From: Cardinalis cardinalis
Lineage: Eukaryota; Chordata; Aves; Passeriformes; Cardinalidae
NCBI GenBank assembly: GCA_014549065.1
Contig: JACDOX010000009.1
Span: 6,634,131-6,698,130, forward strand
Direction of reading: 5' to 3'
DNA length: 64,000 nucleotides
A model generated the notes under the pieces. It was not told the origin of the DNA, made no database searches, and saw only the letters and a program-made list of their open reading frames with translations. A program made the position numbers and the translations under genes. Positions 40,901 to 53,150 of this stretch are shown piece by piece. Numbering within the stretch: position 1 is the first letter of the stretch; each line of letters begins with the position of its first letter.

Positions 40901-41425
40901 GCAGCAAGATCACACACTGGGAATTCATTTTTTTGGAACAAGTTAGATGGAATATCTTAGGATAGTATGTCACGATTNGGTCTGATACTTAAGTTCTTTT
41001 CTCCACAGATGAGCAGGTTGTTTTAGTTAAATACTACATTTTTTTTCCATTAGCATGAAATGCCAGAGCTATGCCTTATGCTGTTTTTCAAGATTGGCTT
41101 AGGAAAGAATGATATAAGAGATGTTCAAGTATCTCATTTAATTTAATTCATATGACAAATTCAAGAGTTTGTGTTGCTGTATATCTATACGAGGAAAGAG
41201 CCTGGATAATTAATTGATGATATTAACTGTAATGGTAACTTTGAAGTTGGATTTGTGAGATGTCTGTGTGCAAGAAATGATGTGTTTTTCATATTTACCT
41301 CAATCATTTTATGACTGAGCTTTTGTTTAAGGTCAAACTATAAAGATCTCTGTATGCTAAGTTTTGCTCAAAATTTGCAAGAATTCATGCAATTATTTAT
41401 GCATTTGTGTTTTTTTCCTTGGAAG

Positions 41426-41530
41426 GATCCAAGTGAATGACCAAATTGTGGAAGTTGATGGCATCAGTCTGGTTGGNGTTACACAAAATTTTGCTGCAAC
41501 TGTTCTTAGAAACACCAAAGAGAAAGTCAG
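41426..41530 (+). CDS. PPP1R9A: Neurabin-1 exon C: C-terminal half of the PDZ domain
   Basis: This exon of 105 bp has phase 2 on both sides; the acceptor follows a T-rich tract (TTTTTTCCTTGGAAG) and the donor is the strong CAG/GTGAGT. It encodes RIQVNDQIVEVDGISLVGVT and then the helix QNFAATVLRNTKEKV before a split arginine. The pattern R-I-x-V-N-D-x-I-V-E-V-D-G-I is the classic central PDZ segment, and the helix after LVGVT lines the ligand groove. The N at 41477 is the third base of a glycine codon and is silent. Because the exon is symmetric, skipping it would delete 35 residues in frame and destroy the PDZ fold while keeping the coiled coil. The residues NTKEKV seem less usual than the mammalian form as I recall it. 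Confidence 0.96.
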
Positions 41531-41648
41531 GTGAGTATTTTAGAGNGAAAAAAGAAATTTAAATTAATACTTAAGATTACTTGGCTTCTTTCACAGGCCT
41601 TTCAGTTTTCCCAGGTACAATCAGAGGCTTTTGGCCTCTGTGTCTTCT

Positions 41649-41688
41649 CTCCTTTGATCTCTCCTTTGATCCTGAGAGAGGGATCAAA
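41649..41688. repeat. 12-bp tandem unit followed by a small hairpin
   Basis: CTCCTTTGAT is repeated at 41649 and 41661. The second copy leads into a perfect 8-bp inverted repeat: TTTGATCC at 41665-41672 and GGATCAAA at 41681-41688, with an 8-nt loop. It lies about 120 nt after the donor of exon C. Confidence 0.65.
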
Positions 41689-44181
41689 TACATCATTACA
41701 ATGTTGTTTTGGCTTATATTTTTAAAATATTACCACTAAGACAAGCTGGAATTGCAGACAGATGATGACTANGCTCTTGATCACTAATCTAGATGTTCAT
41801 GGGCTTCAAGCTATTTGCATTACTTGGGATGAGGAAGGTCATGGTTGTTGGTCATATGGAAACTGCTGCCAGTGATCACTTCCTTGCTCCACCCANGGGG
41901 ACACTGATCACGTTCATGCTCCAGGGTTGAAGCAGGAGGAGATCAGCCCTCCAGTCCCTCAGATGCCTTCTCAGCACAGAGGAGAGGAGAATATTGGATG
42001 CAGTAGTGATAACAGCTGCCAAATTGAGGAAAGTAACCAGTGTTAATTAACTGAGCTCCCAGCACCACCTNTGGGTTTCTCTCTGCACCTATACTGTGGT
42101 TCATTGCAAGGTGTCCCTGTAAAAGTCTGTAAATTATTGACAGATTCGAAAATGTAACATATACTGCAAGTACGCTTCTGAACTTGTGTGATTGTGAGTG
42201 CAAAACTACAAAATGTCATTAATGAGAACATTGTTTCCCTAGAATTGAAGTGGTTTGCCATTTAAGACCCTGTGTAGTNGCCTAGTTTTTCAATAGCTTG
42301 TTAATTTCAGTAAAGATTCAAATCTACAAAATAAATCAAAAAATATCTTTGGCTTACTGTAAAAGCAGCAGCCATTCTGTAGTCACCTTTTGATTCTCTT
42401 TTAAAATCTTCTCTAGGGAGTACGACTGAATTCTTTAATTAATGAGTTCAGAGCTGACTTCTTTTGAACCATGACTAAACTATGGGTGGTAATATATGCA
42501 GACGCCCTCAGATGGTGGTGCTATATGTTGGCATGAACACTTCCACTATAATTCCATAGCTGATCCTGCATGACATTGAGGAATAATGCTGGAATGTGGA
42601 TTCTGCAAAGAATCTCGGGGGTGGTTGATCAATCTTTTATTTGAGAGAGGTTATTTAGGAGATAAGAGAATATTTGAAACTGTAGTGTAATTATAGGCGA
42701 GTATATTTTTATGTAACATTTACATTTGAAGTTACACCATTACTATTTCTGCAAAGACTCACACATGCTGTGAGTGTTCCTACTGACTAAACTAGGAAAA
42801 TTAGTATATTCTTTATTATGTTTTCTACAGTTGGGACCGTCAAACATAAAATCCTTATGACAGAGAATAATGTGTTCCTGTGTTTCGGTACACAGAGCAA
42901 ATGTTATGTATATTCTGTGTTTGATGTTCTAGTTCAAAAGGAAAAAGGAAAAAAGAAAGCACTCACATAAAACATACCTATTGTACACATTTAGAATCAG
43001 CTTAGTTTGTGTAATTATTACTGCATAAGTTATGGAATAGAATACTTGCTTCCATGAGAAAATAATGGAGGAAGGAAAAATCATAAAGTGATTTTCACAC
43101 AGAGCTCCTGCAGTCTTCTCTCAGGAAATAAATTACAGTGAGACTGGTTGCAATATAGACCCTTGTCACAAAATATGGAGCTGAAAAAAGTATTTCTACA
43201 TTGTTGTTGAGTTCACATTGTCAAGTGTACTGTGCNCTGGGATCATTGGCTTCTGACAGGTCTCATTTGTCAAAGAGATATTTGAGTTTCTTCATTTTTC
43301 CTTGTAAGATTAAGATACTGAGTTTTCATGGAAAAAGTGAACCAGTATGTTAGTGTCAAAAGTAGACCCAAAAAAAGCATGAAATAGTATTCAGTTAATA
43401 ATACATTTAANATACTGTGTGAGTTACAATATAAAATAGTACTAAAATATTAATAATGTATACATAAAGAGCATACCATGTGGTTGGCAGTGTCTTACTA
43501 ATGTGTATTTCTAATTATAGGAAAGAAATGGGTAGAATGTGGTGCAACTTCCTCATTTTTTTTTTCATTTTAAACTTCATGGAAAAAAATGCTCAGAAAG
43601 ACTTCTTTCTGCTTTATGCAAGNCAGCTGAGAAATGCATGATGTTTTTTCCTGGCTTGTGGTACGCTGGGAGTGAGACTCGACAAGGTAGCCAAGCCTTG
43701 TGTGGCACAGGCTCCTGCTTAGNTTCTGGTCAAGTCCTGGATGGTGCTGTTGCCTGATGCTCTACATTGGTTTTAGTTGCACAAAATGAAAANTGGTTCC
43801 AGAAAGCAGTTTTTTGGAGACAGATATTTCAGTATGCTTGACGTTTTGGCTTCAATACAGGTTTGAACATTTGCTTGTAAAGAAAGTAAGAGCTAATATT
43901 GATGAATTTAGATATGAAAGGAAATAAGGTATTTTTAACTTCCTGACTGTTCTTCTTTTGACATGTGACAAAAGAGCCCTGCCTGCTGCTTGTTTTGTGG
44001 TGAGAAGAATTGGTTTCTGACAGATCCTCTTTCCTGCTGTGTTAGAGCTAGGATGGAGAATCCCTCATCACCTTCTTTGGCAGACAGTGAAGACTTCGGC
44101 ACTTGAACTGCTCCAGAACATTAGGGACAACATGGGGCAAAAATGCCTTTCTTGTCCCCAGCTGTCAGCTCCTGCCTGCTG

Positions 44182-44222
44182 GCAGTGCAGGGAGCAGTGC
44201 AGGGAGCAGTGCAGGGAGCAGT
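44182..44222. repeat. 12-bp tandem repeat, about 3.4 copies
   Basis: The unit GCAGTGCAGGGA repeats without error across three copies and part of a fourth, inside a locally GC-rich patch (44.0-44.4 kb). The unit is a multiple of three, so it also reads as a repeated tetrapeptide, but no coding context surrounds it. Confidence 0.9.
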
Positions 44223-47200
44223 ACTCCTGCCCTTTGAGTGCACCATTCCCATGGCAGTGCCAATAATGATCCGTGTCACTGCAGGAGGCAGGAGCAGGGG
44301 AAGAGGTTGCTGCTCTGTAAACCCCTCTTACCTTTCCTGAGGAGGATGTCCCAGCTGGNTGCCTGTGTTTAGGCAGTGTACAAGCACACCTCACCTGATC
44401 CAAGACAAGGCAGCTTCACAAATCCTTCCTTCACAGGGGGAATCACGTTCACACTTACTTGCATATCTGCTGTTCAATAGTGTCAGCTTGATGGGGTTTA
44501 TAGAACTGCTTTAAAAGGCATAGTTGTCTTTGTGATCATAGCATACAGAATCTGTGCCTTTCTTCTGCCTGGTGTCCTGTACACACAGAGATTTGTGTGC
44601 CTTTCACTGGCATTACTTCACATTTATCTCCCTCAGCATTAGGTATCTGAAGTCATTTTGTCCTTAATCTAGTCGAAGTGCATGCTGGTTTTTATAAGCA
44701 GGGTTTAGTATGTGAGATCAGTTGCAAAGAAAGGACACTCGTGAATAGAGTGACANTAAAACCGCTTCTTAATTCTTTGCAATAAATGCAGTCAATACCT
44801 CTTCATAGAGCTTGCATAATACCAATACTTTGTGATTTATTTTTCTCCTTTGAGCCTTCTGAACACTTTGAATGATACTGACAGTGGAAGTCGTTGACCT
44901 AGAATAGATTTTTGCAATTTTTCTACCAGAAAAAATGTATCCAGACTCTCTGTAGCTGACATAGTAAAGAATATGTGAAAATGAAGACATGGCTTTTACC
45001 TTTTGAACTGTTCTAGGTGAGGCTGAGAGGAGGTGAAGGAAGAAAAAAATGTAAAAAGCATCTGCGGTTATTTTATCCATTGTTTGCAGTATTGGATTAT
45101 CCAGCAGAGTCATCATACCATAATGAAAGATCATTGGCTCAACCAGTTTGACTTCCACAGTGATAATAAATTAAATTATTCTTTCTTATAATGTTTTCTA
45201 GAAAGATAATCAGTACCCAGCAGATGTACTCTGGTAGCCTATGAGGCAAAGGAAAGAGATGGAATTCTTTCATAATCCCAGCTGGCAATCAGCTTCTGCT
45301 TTTCAGGATGAGAATTAGTGTCCTCATTACTCTAATCAGGCAAATACAACTATGAATGCTATTTCAATTGGTGTAAATATCAAGTCTTCTTTATAATTTT
45401 AGATAACTGTTTAGTTTACTAATATCTCATATTAGTGGATTTCAGAATTTGATTATATACAGGAGGGATTTGAAATGTGTGTTATTTTCAATAGTGTTGA
45501 CTGTTGCCCCTGCTCTAAGATTAATGGTTCAGAGGGCAGTGCCACACTAATACCACTAATTGTTGTGTGCTTCTTTTGACCCCATTTAGGATGTAATCCA
45601 TCAGCTTGAAGTTTGCAAGTGGTGCCTGCAGTCATAAAAGATAGGATAAGGAGATAGCTTGACAGTGGGAATCCCATCCTGTCATGGAATTTCTCCTGTG
45701 CTGTTTTGCTTGCAGTCTCCCCATGNACTGTGGTGTTGAGTATCAGACCTGTTCTTTGAAGCTGCTTGGGTGATGTTTAGCCTTTGTGACCACACTTTCT
45801 TCCCCTGTTCATCATACTGAAAGGGTTCTGGGAGACCCTATGGTCTCCACCAGAGAAAGCTCACTCAAAGAGCTGTATGCCTCCAGGGAATTTTATTTCT
45901 TTTTCCTTGAACATACTCACAAGAGAAAAAATCTAGTTCTTTCATAGAGAAAACTTTATCCTATTATCATAGTTACTGAATACAAAGATTTGTGCTCACA
46001 CAGCTGTGGGAAAGGCAGGGTCCCAGGAAAGGAGGACATGGTTCTTGGAAGACTTAATGCGTTGGTAAGGAGAAAGTATCTCGCAGGAGAGAATCATCAA
46101 AAATCCCAGTCCTTCATATGCTGCTTGTATGCTTTTAGCATTTTTACTTTCCTCTGAAAGGTTTCTTTTAAGGAAGTTAACCAAATTCAGTGTTTTACTG
46201 GAGAGGCAAATTTTAAATTCTGTGTCCTCCTTCCGTATCCTGTTGTATGAATGTGACTAAACATTTTCCTGGCTTTCCACACTGTTGCTAGGCACTGAGC
46301 GGATGCTCTCATGGTGCTTTCTGAGTCAGTTCTTGATGATTTTAGGGAACCACACAGAGCCTGTGCAAACCATTACTTGTACCACCCTGAAAGTTAGTAA
46401 TTGTTTTAATTCAAAGCTNCCAATGGGTTTACCTGCTTTTGTTTATTTAAATTATGCTGAAATNGATCAAAGTCTTTCCATCTTAAATAATTGGTTAGCC
46501 AATTTTGCCATGTCTAATTAATCTTCTGGATCATTAAAGNTTATGTTCTAACAACAGCATTGCAAATATCCAGCCCTCTGGCTTTTCACTATTAACTATT
46601 CTCTGTTCTAATAAAGAATAATTTATTGCCATTTTTTGTTTTTTCTTATTTGGAAAGTTTTAATTCAAAGCAGGGTTCTGTCTCAACTCCCAATTAGTTC
46701 ATAGCCTAAATTTTATCTCGTACTAAATTGAAAGTGGAATCTTTCATACAAATTTTCACATTTATATAGCTCTTATGCAAGGAGCTGTTAAAGGGTAAAA
46801 AGTAAAAATAATTGGTTGTTCATTAACATCGACTTGAAATATCATTTATTCCTTCTTCAGCTAATTCCTCACCCCATCTTGAGATGAATTTTTTTCTGCA
46901 AAATACACCATTTCCTAAAATAGTATTTGCATGCCTGCTGTTAGTTTTGTTTGCCACCACAGCATCTGGAAGGGCAGTTTATACAGTCAGGTCTTTGCAA
47001 GAGCTGAGGCAGTGCAGGGGACAGATGAAGTCTGCCTCAGGACCCAGGCAGCAGCAGAGTGCCCCGATGGGAATGCTGCTGCTGACAGTAACGCTGAGCA
47101 GCCTGCCTTTGTTGTGCCTCCCTTGGCTAGGTAATAATTCTCCTCTCCCAGTGTGCATGCCTGTGCAGATTTTCTTTTGCTCCTTCTGACTTTGCCTGCC

Positions 47201-48415
47201 TGTGCTCTTACCCTGTGAAACAGTGGGGTCCTTCAAAATTTGCAGGCATTCTCCATAGTGCAGATCCACATTGTGGCAGAGGCAGGGCTGCTAATTACTG
47301 GGTANTGAGACAGGACCCAAACCAGAAGATACCACACTCCATGTCTGCTTCAGAGAGCTGGGTTATGTTATCTGTTTTCTGGGAGTTGTGGTTTTGTTCT
47401 TTCTTTCCTTGTCTATTTCTTTTTCCTTGAATACAAGTGCCGGAGCTGAGGAGATAAAAAGAGAAGGAAAGAAAATCCCTTTGCTCTGCAGTGCTGATTG
47501 CTGAGCTGGGACTTCATGCTGGGCTGCTTCAGAAGCCATGTGTGCTTGGTGCACTTTCTGCTTCTTTGAAAAAACTGATTTATGGATCCTGCAGAAACTA
47601 AATGTGTGGTGCTGTGTGCTAAAGTAGTGTAAATGTCTCCTGTTTAATCCACTGTGGTTACACTAAAGATTCCATAATATGTTTTCTTTCTGATTTCTGC
47701 AAAGTACTCCTACAAGTACTGGTAATTGTCCTGTAAGACTACCAGGAGTAGTGTGCTGAACATGAAAATTACTCCAGAGTCCTCTGACCCCTTAGCATGG
47801 GNGAGATAAGACTGCATTCATCACTGCTTAGCTGGTTTATATTCCTTGGCTGTGCCTGTGGAGTAGACAAGCTGTGCCTTGGGCTGTTCTTTGTGCTGAG
47901 GCCAGCTGGCACCAGCGTGGTTGGTGCTCCTACCCTGAAGAGTTGTACCTTTCTGAGCTGGGTGGCCATATCCAAATTGTCCATTGGAAACATCCAAGCT
48001 GACTCCTAGCCTTTGCTAACTCCTGGACTGTTCTGACTATTCTTTAGTAGAATATTAGTTAACTTGGGTCAAGCTGTTTCCAAGACTGTTTCAGTGATGT
48101 AAAACACAATTTTAATATGATGACCGGTTACTAGTACTTGGAAGCATTCCCTGGCACTGTGTGATTTACTGGCATAAACGTAGCTCCTGTGTCTTTATTT
48201 CTTGCTAATTTGAATTTTATGGCAATTTTTTAAAGAAATATTTGCGCATTTGGACAGGAAATTATATGTTTGAGAGTGAAATATATAAAGAAGTACTAAT
48301 TTAAATATTTTGTCTGAATTATAAACTATTTTTCTAGGTATTGGAGCATGACTTTTAAAATTAAATATAACGTGAATGAGTAAGGTTTAGTGAGACTAGA
48401 TTTCATTAGGAGCAG

Positions 48416-48435
48416 CTTTTCTTTTCTTTTCTTTT
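48416..48435. repeat. (CTTTT)4 microsatellite
   Basis: Four uninterrupted CTTTT units; a candidate length-variable site. Confidence 0.9.
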
Positions 48436-48894
48436 CCTGGAAAAAGGAACAACTTGACAGGTTTTGTATTAGTTCATCCTCAACTTGGTTGGATCTAAAC
48501 ATAACCTCTTAGTCCTGCAACTGAAATATCATCATATGTGTTTATTTAGCTAATTTTTTTACTCCTTCATCCAAGATACTATTTTGTGGAAGCTCCCACA
48601 CAGTTTTGGTGCACCTTGATTAATGGGATACAACATTGTGCCAGCTGGGCAGAAGTACCTGCTGTTCATCCTTGCACGATAACTCACCAAACTGTATGGG
48701 TGGTGCTGTAGGAGCACTTAGCTGGACTGTGCTGTGAGGCTGGTCTGTCTTGCCTAGAATCTGGATCATCTAATCATCCAGATTAAGGACATGGTCTGAA
48801 CTCAGANGCTTACTTGTGATCCACCTGTATTTTCTTCCTGGATTTCTTCCCTGTGGATGCCAGGAAGGATGAGGGTGAGGGAAGACAGATCTCA

Positions 48895-48942
48895 CCTGAA
48901 AAAGCAATCTGTTTTTTTAGAAACATGGCCTGAAAAAGCAAT
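48895..48942. repeat. 14-bp direct repeat, 34-bp spacing
   Basis: CCTGAAAAAGCAAT occurs at 48895-48908 and identically at 48929-48942. Confidence 0.8.
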
Positions 48943-49494
48943 TGTACCTTCTGAACAGAAGTGTCTGCTTTCAGGTATGTTAAAGCACAGATTTACAAAT
49001 GTGTTTCTTTGAAGTGGTCATTCCCATAAGAGTTGTGTGGTGCTATAGCAAATGCTGATTAAATTGTCACCTTGTATTCAAGGAAACCTTTTAAGCAAGG
49101 ATTTTGTTGCAATACTGTCAGGCTGTCTGGAAAGAGATGGAATTGATTCTTAACGTGCACTCTCAGAAGAACAGAGCAATGTAAGGACCAGAATCTGAGG
49201 AGGTGCCAAAACATTGAATCCCTTGGCTAATTTGGAAGTACTCTTGAGTAANGCTAATGTGTCAGTGAGGCCCTACACTAGAATTGATTTCTGGAGGAAT
49301 AATTAATCTAAGTGCACTGATATTATTGTGTGGGTTTTTTACATGACTGCCTAATTGTCTGACTCAATATCCATTTAGTGTTGATAGTAGCATAGTTTAT
49401 CAGGGGCTTCTATCCAAGATGCTCTGGAGAGTCTGCTGAGGCTGTTCTGATGCTTAATCTGTGATTTTGCTGCTCATCCATCAGTACCACTGAT

Positions 49495-50072
49495 ACCACT
49501 GTTTGCCCAGAAGGCAAACCACATCCTGGGCCAGCACCAAAAGAGGAATGGCCATCAGGGTGAGGGAGGTGATTCTGCNTCTCTTCTCTGCCTTGTGAGA
49601 CCCCACCTGCAGTGCTGCATCCATCTCTGGGGTCCTCAGCACAAGAAAGAAGTGAACTTGTTGCTGTGAGTCCAGAGGAGGCCACAGAGTTGATGAGAGG
49701 GCTGGAGCACCTCTCCTGGAGACAGTTTGGGAATGCTGGAATTGTTCAGCCAGGAGAAGCAAAGACTCAGAGGAGACTTTATAGTACCTTCCAGCAATGA
49801 AAGGGGACTTGTATAAAAGAGGTAGAGTGACTTTTTACACAGGTAGTGATAGGACAAGGAGGAATGGTTTTAAACTAAAAGAAGAGAGATTTGTGTTTGA
49901 GATTAGAAGATTCTTTACTCATGGGGTAATGAGGCACTGGAACAGATTTCTCAGAAAATTTGNGGATGCCTCATCCCTGAAACTGTTCAAGGCCAGACTG
50001 AATGGGGCCCTGAGTAACCTGATTTAGTTAAAGGTGTNCCTNCTCATGGCATTGTCCCTTCTAACCAAAAGT
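49495..50072 (+). repeat. CR1 LINE, 3' part, sense
   Basis: This matches the CR1 ORF2 terminus and 3' UTR in order: GAGACCCCACCTGCAGTGCT and CTGGGGTCCTCAGCACAAGA, then AGAGGGCTGGAGCACCTCTC. It continues with GATAGGACAAGGAGGAATGG and finally GGCACTGGAACAGATTTCTC and TTCAAGGCCAGACTGAATGG. The tail seems to carry an internal deletion, because the usual segment after CTCATGGCA is missing and TCCCTTCTAACC follows at once. Stops and frameshifts make it a dead 5'-truncated copy. Sequence before about 49495 is not clearly CR1. Confidence 0.9.
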
Positions 50073-50839
50073 GGTAAGTTGAGGTCCTTCTGTCTGTTTT
50101 TAAATTCAGGATACTTTGTCCTGGGTCTGGGGACAAGGATAGAGGCTGCAGAGCTTCTGCACAACCGTTCATCTTACTGGCAACTCGATCTCCAGGGTCT
50201 TTGGAGGATCTTTCCAAAGTCTGCTTATCTGTACTGGCTTCATAGAGCCAGCATCGTGCACTAGATACTACACAGATTGCCCTCTTAGATGTTTCTTATG
50301 TGACCTTGAATAACTGCAGTCATTGCCACTTTCATTCACTGGTGGTCATCACTTCATTGTGTTACTAAGGCTGCTGATCTCCAGGCAGAGTTCTTCACTT
50401 GTTTGCATTGGAGTTTTGGATCACTTATCAGTTGTCTCCAGGCAAACCTTTTTTATTTCCCTCTACCAGTCCTCTTGGTTCCAGCCTAGTAGCTTTAAAG
50501 ATTGCTGTGCACATGCCTATCTCTGATGCAGGGGTGGGCTGGGTGGATAAGTTTGCACATGAGGTAGATAGGGTGACAATGGGCTGCAATCACAGGATCT
50601 TAACAGCCTGCAGGAATGGGCTGACAGAAACCTTATGAGNCAAGGGCTGGTGTGAGTCAGGCACCTAGAGCAGCATCCCTTGCAACACTGTGAGCTAGAG
50701 AGCAGATGAGCAGGCAGCATCCTGGGAAGAGGTGGAAAGAGCATCTTCAGTAGAAAGAAAAGAATGGAATGTCAGGCATTTTACTGCTGTCTCAGCTACC
50801 TTCCATGAGGCAGAATGGATAAACCCAGATTCTTTGTAC

Positions 50840-50990
50840 TCTTGGTACAAAGGGACAAAATAACAGGCAATGGAGAGAAGTTGCAGCAAGGGTAATTCTG
50901 CTNAAGGCCATGACAAAGTTGGCCTTCTTTTCAAATCAGGGGCTTAAGTTGGACTGGTTTCCTTCCAACTGAAATTATTCGGAATGTTTA
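50840..50990 (+). repeat. Probable diverged CR1 3' end, sense
   Basis: The order of AAGGGACAAAATAACAGGCA, AGAAGTTGCAGCAAGG and then TTGGACTGGTTTCCTTCCAA with an ATTATTCGGAATG end resembles a CR1 3' UTR and tail. Divergence is high and the left limit is uncertain; related sequence may begin near 50690. Confidence 0.5.
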
Positions 50991-51317
50991 TGAGTTTCAC
51001 ATAATTTCATATCAAGAGGTGTAACAGAAGCTCATAGGTTGTGAATTCCTTATGTGCAGTCAGTTCTGCATTTGAGAGTGCTGTTTGGGAGAGGTTGATC
51101 TTGTTCTTTGTAACCACACAAATTCCAGCTTGTGCTGCTGTGACTAAATAAAACTGCTTTCTTAACAGGGTTCACGCCCCTGTTAGCACTTCAGATTAAT
51201 TATGTGGCTGTTAACCTAATGGAAGCAGCCAGAGTAGGTAATTGAAGACATCTTGAAATAAATGAGATAAATGGTAGCTGATGCAGCTTCAGACTTTAAA
51301 GCTCAGAGGAAAACCAT

Positions 51318-51476
51318 TTCAAAAATCATGGAATGGTTTGAGTTAGAAGGAGCCTTAAAGTTCATTTAATTCCAACCCCCTCTGCTGTTGTCAGGGACAC
51401 CTTCCAGTAGAGTAGGTTACTTAAAGCCTCATCCACACTGGCCTTGAACAGTTCCAGGGAACTCTCTGAATGAATT
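51318..51476 (-). repeat. CR1 LINE 3' end, antisense
   Basis: Read on the + strand this is the reverse complement of a CR1 tail. It opens with ATCATGGAATGGTTTGAGTT, then TTCCAACCCCCTCTG, AGGGACACCTTCCAGTAGAG and GGCCTTGAACAGTTCCAGGG. It is truncated after about 160 bp. It lies about 1.2 kb from the sense copy at 49.5-50.1 kb, so the pair could fold on each other in the pre-mRNA, although only their 3' UTR parts overlap. Confidence 0.88.
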
Positions 51477-53130
51477 TCACTGTACATTTTTTACATTTGT
51501 ACATTTACTGTACCAAACTGTATTTTAGGAAAGGTTAGAAGAGAAGATTTTGAATACTGTTACAGCAAACCCACCATTGTTTCTTAGAATGTGTTTGCTG
51601 TATTCTTGATTTTTGTTGGATTTAAGGAAACCATACTAATGTATTTTTAACCGGGCACATAATTCCTGAAGTATTTTCAGGAGGAATCATTAACTCATTT
51701 CACTAAAAGCGTGTGCTGCAGAACTTCAGTTTCGCATCACAGATTTGGTGCCTTCACATTTTTTTTAGTACCAGTTATTTTCAAAGTGGAAATATTTTTA
51801 AGTAATTTTTATAATAATGTTTCTGGTTTCCATAGTTGATTAAAAAAATCAATAAGTTATTTCAAGAAGTATAGGTCTGCAGATCCTCTTTTAATACAAG
51901 CTGGACATATACAGAAGGCTATGTATGAAGTGAGCTGTAAAACATCTGAATCATNGATTGCAGGAGATGTAGGAGTTGCTTCCAATTTCAGTGGAATGCT
52001 TTTCTTAACCACCACTACTGTAATTAATTTTCAGTTTCTCAAGACACATAATTCTTTTAGATACTCTAAAATCCATTATACAGTCAAATATTAATTATAT
52101 TTTTAGCTCCATCCCTGTTCATTTTAACCACAACCACAAAGAACATTTCACGGCTGGTAATTCAGCTAAATTGCATGTAACTCTTGAGTATCAAGGGCAG
52201 TTCATGCCCTGCCTCTCTCCTTCTCCTTCCTTCTTTTTTGGAGACTTCAGAAAAAATCAGTAATGACCTAAAATTTAGTACAGTGATTGCTGTATCATAA
52301 ATTTGCTGGGGTTTATTTTGAATTTGCTGGCTTTAATAATCTAGGGGAATATTATTATGATGTGGTTGAAAGGCTGTGAAATGCTCATTTGTCTCATATA
52401 TAAAATCATGACCAGCTTCTNAAATATATTATTGCTGACAGAATGTATAGTTCTGTCTTATAATACTTCTGGCCCTTGAGATTAACTAATGAAGTCTGAA
52501 ATGCATGTGATTGATTTTGTTGAGCCAAAGTAATTTGAAATATATAATTAGCTACTTTGTTGAAGTGTGTGTATTATGGTTCAGTAACGGANTTTTTGGT
52601 CAGTGAATCACAGCCTTATGTTTCTTTCTCATATTTAAGCACTTCAGATTATGATATTTCTTGTATTTAAAGCTATTCTGTGAATAAATATCTAATTAAT
52701 GCTTGGAGTTTTAATAACTGCCCCTGCTTTATGGTTTTCTAAGTTACTTTTATTCAGCTCTCTTTAAAATGTAACTTTATAATTTATGGTTTATCTCANT
52801 TACCAGTTAAGTATAATTATATGCATGGTATTCTTAAGATTATGGAATGTCAAATGACAAAAACTTTGGTTTCATTTGTTAAAGTTGTAATTGCTGGGAA
52901 CATAGTATTCCTTTTTACAAATTTACTATTCTTTGTCTAGAACTGACATCAGTAGTAGATTGAATGCTTCTAAAAACCTTTTTCAGACATTTTGAATATG
53001 CCACACTCTAAAGCAATAAATTTTAGTTAGAACATTACTAATATATTTCTATTTTGGAAAACATTTGCTTTAAACTTTGTCATTGCTTGGAGACTTTTTT
53101 TCATATGTCATTGAACAGCTTCGGGTATCA

Positions 53131-53150
53131 TGGAGTAACTTGGAGTAACT
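53131..53150. repeat. 10-bp tandem duplication
   Basis: TGGAGTAACT occurs twice in direct succession. Confidence 0.85.

Larger units (their letters stand above)
36389..41425 (+). other. PPP1R9A: PPP1R9A intron between exons B and C
   Basis: This is a phase-2 intron of about 5.0 kb, from GTAAAC to a T-rich tract ending GGAAG. Its main content is a large sense-strand CR1 fragment starting about 435 bp after the donor, and a 26-bp tandem duplication at 37947-37998. The rest is AT-rich unique sequence with no exon or RNA gene that I can support. Confidence 0.93.

Noticed and set aside
44039..44403. Overlapping frames with Gln-Cys-Arg-Glu repeats
   Set aside because: The repetition comes from the 12-bp minisatellite and no real coding context surrounds it.
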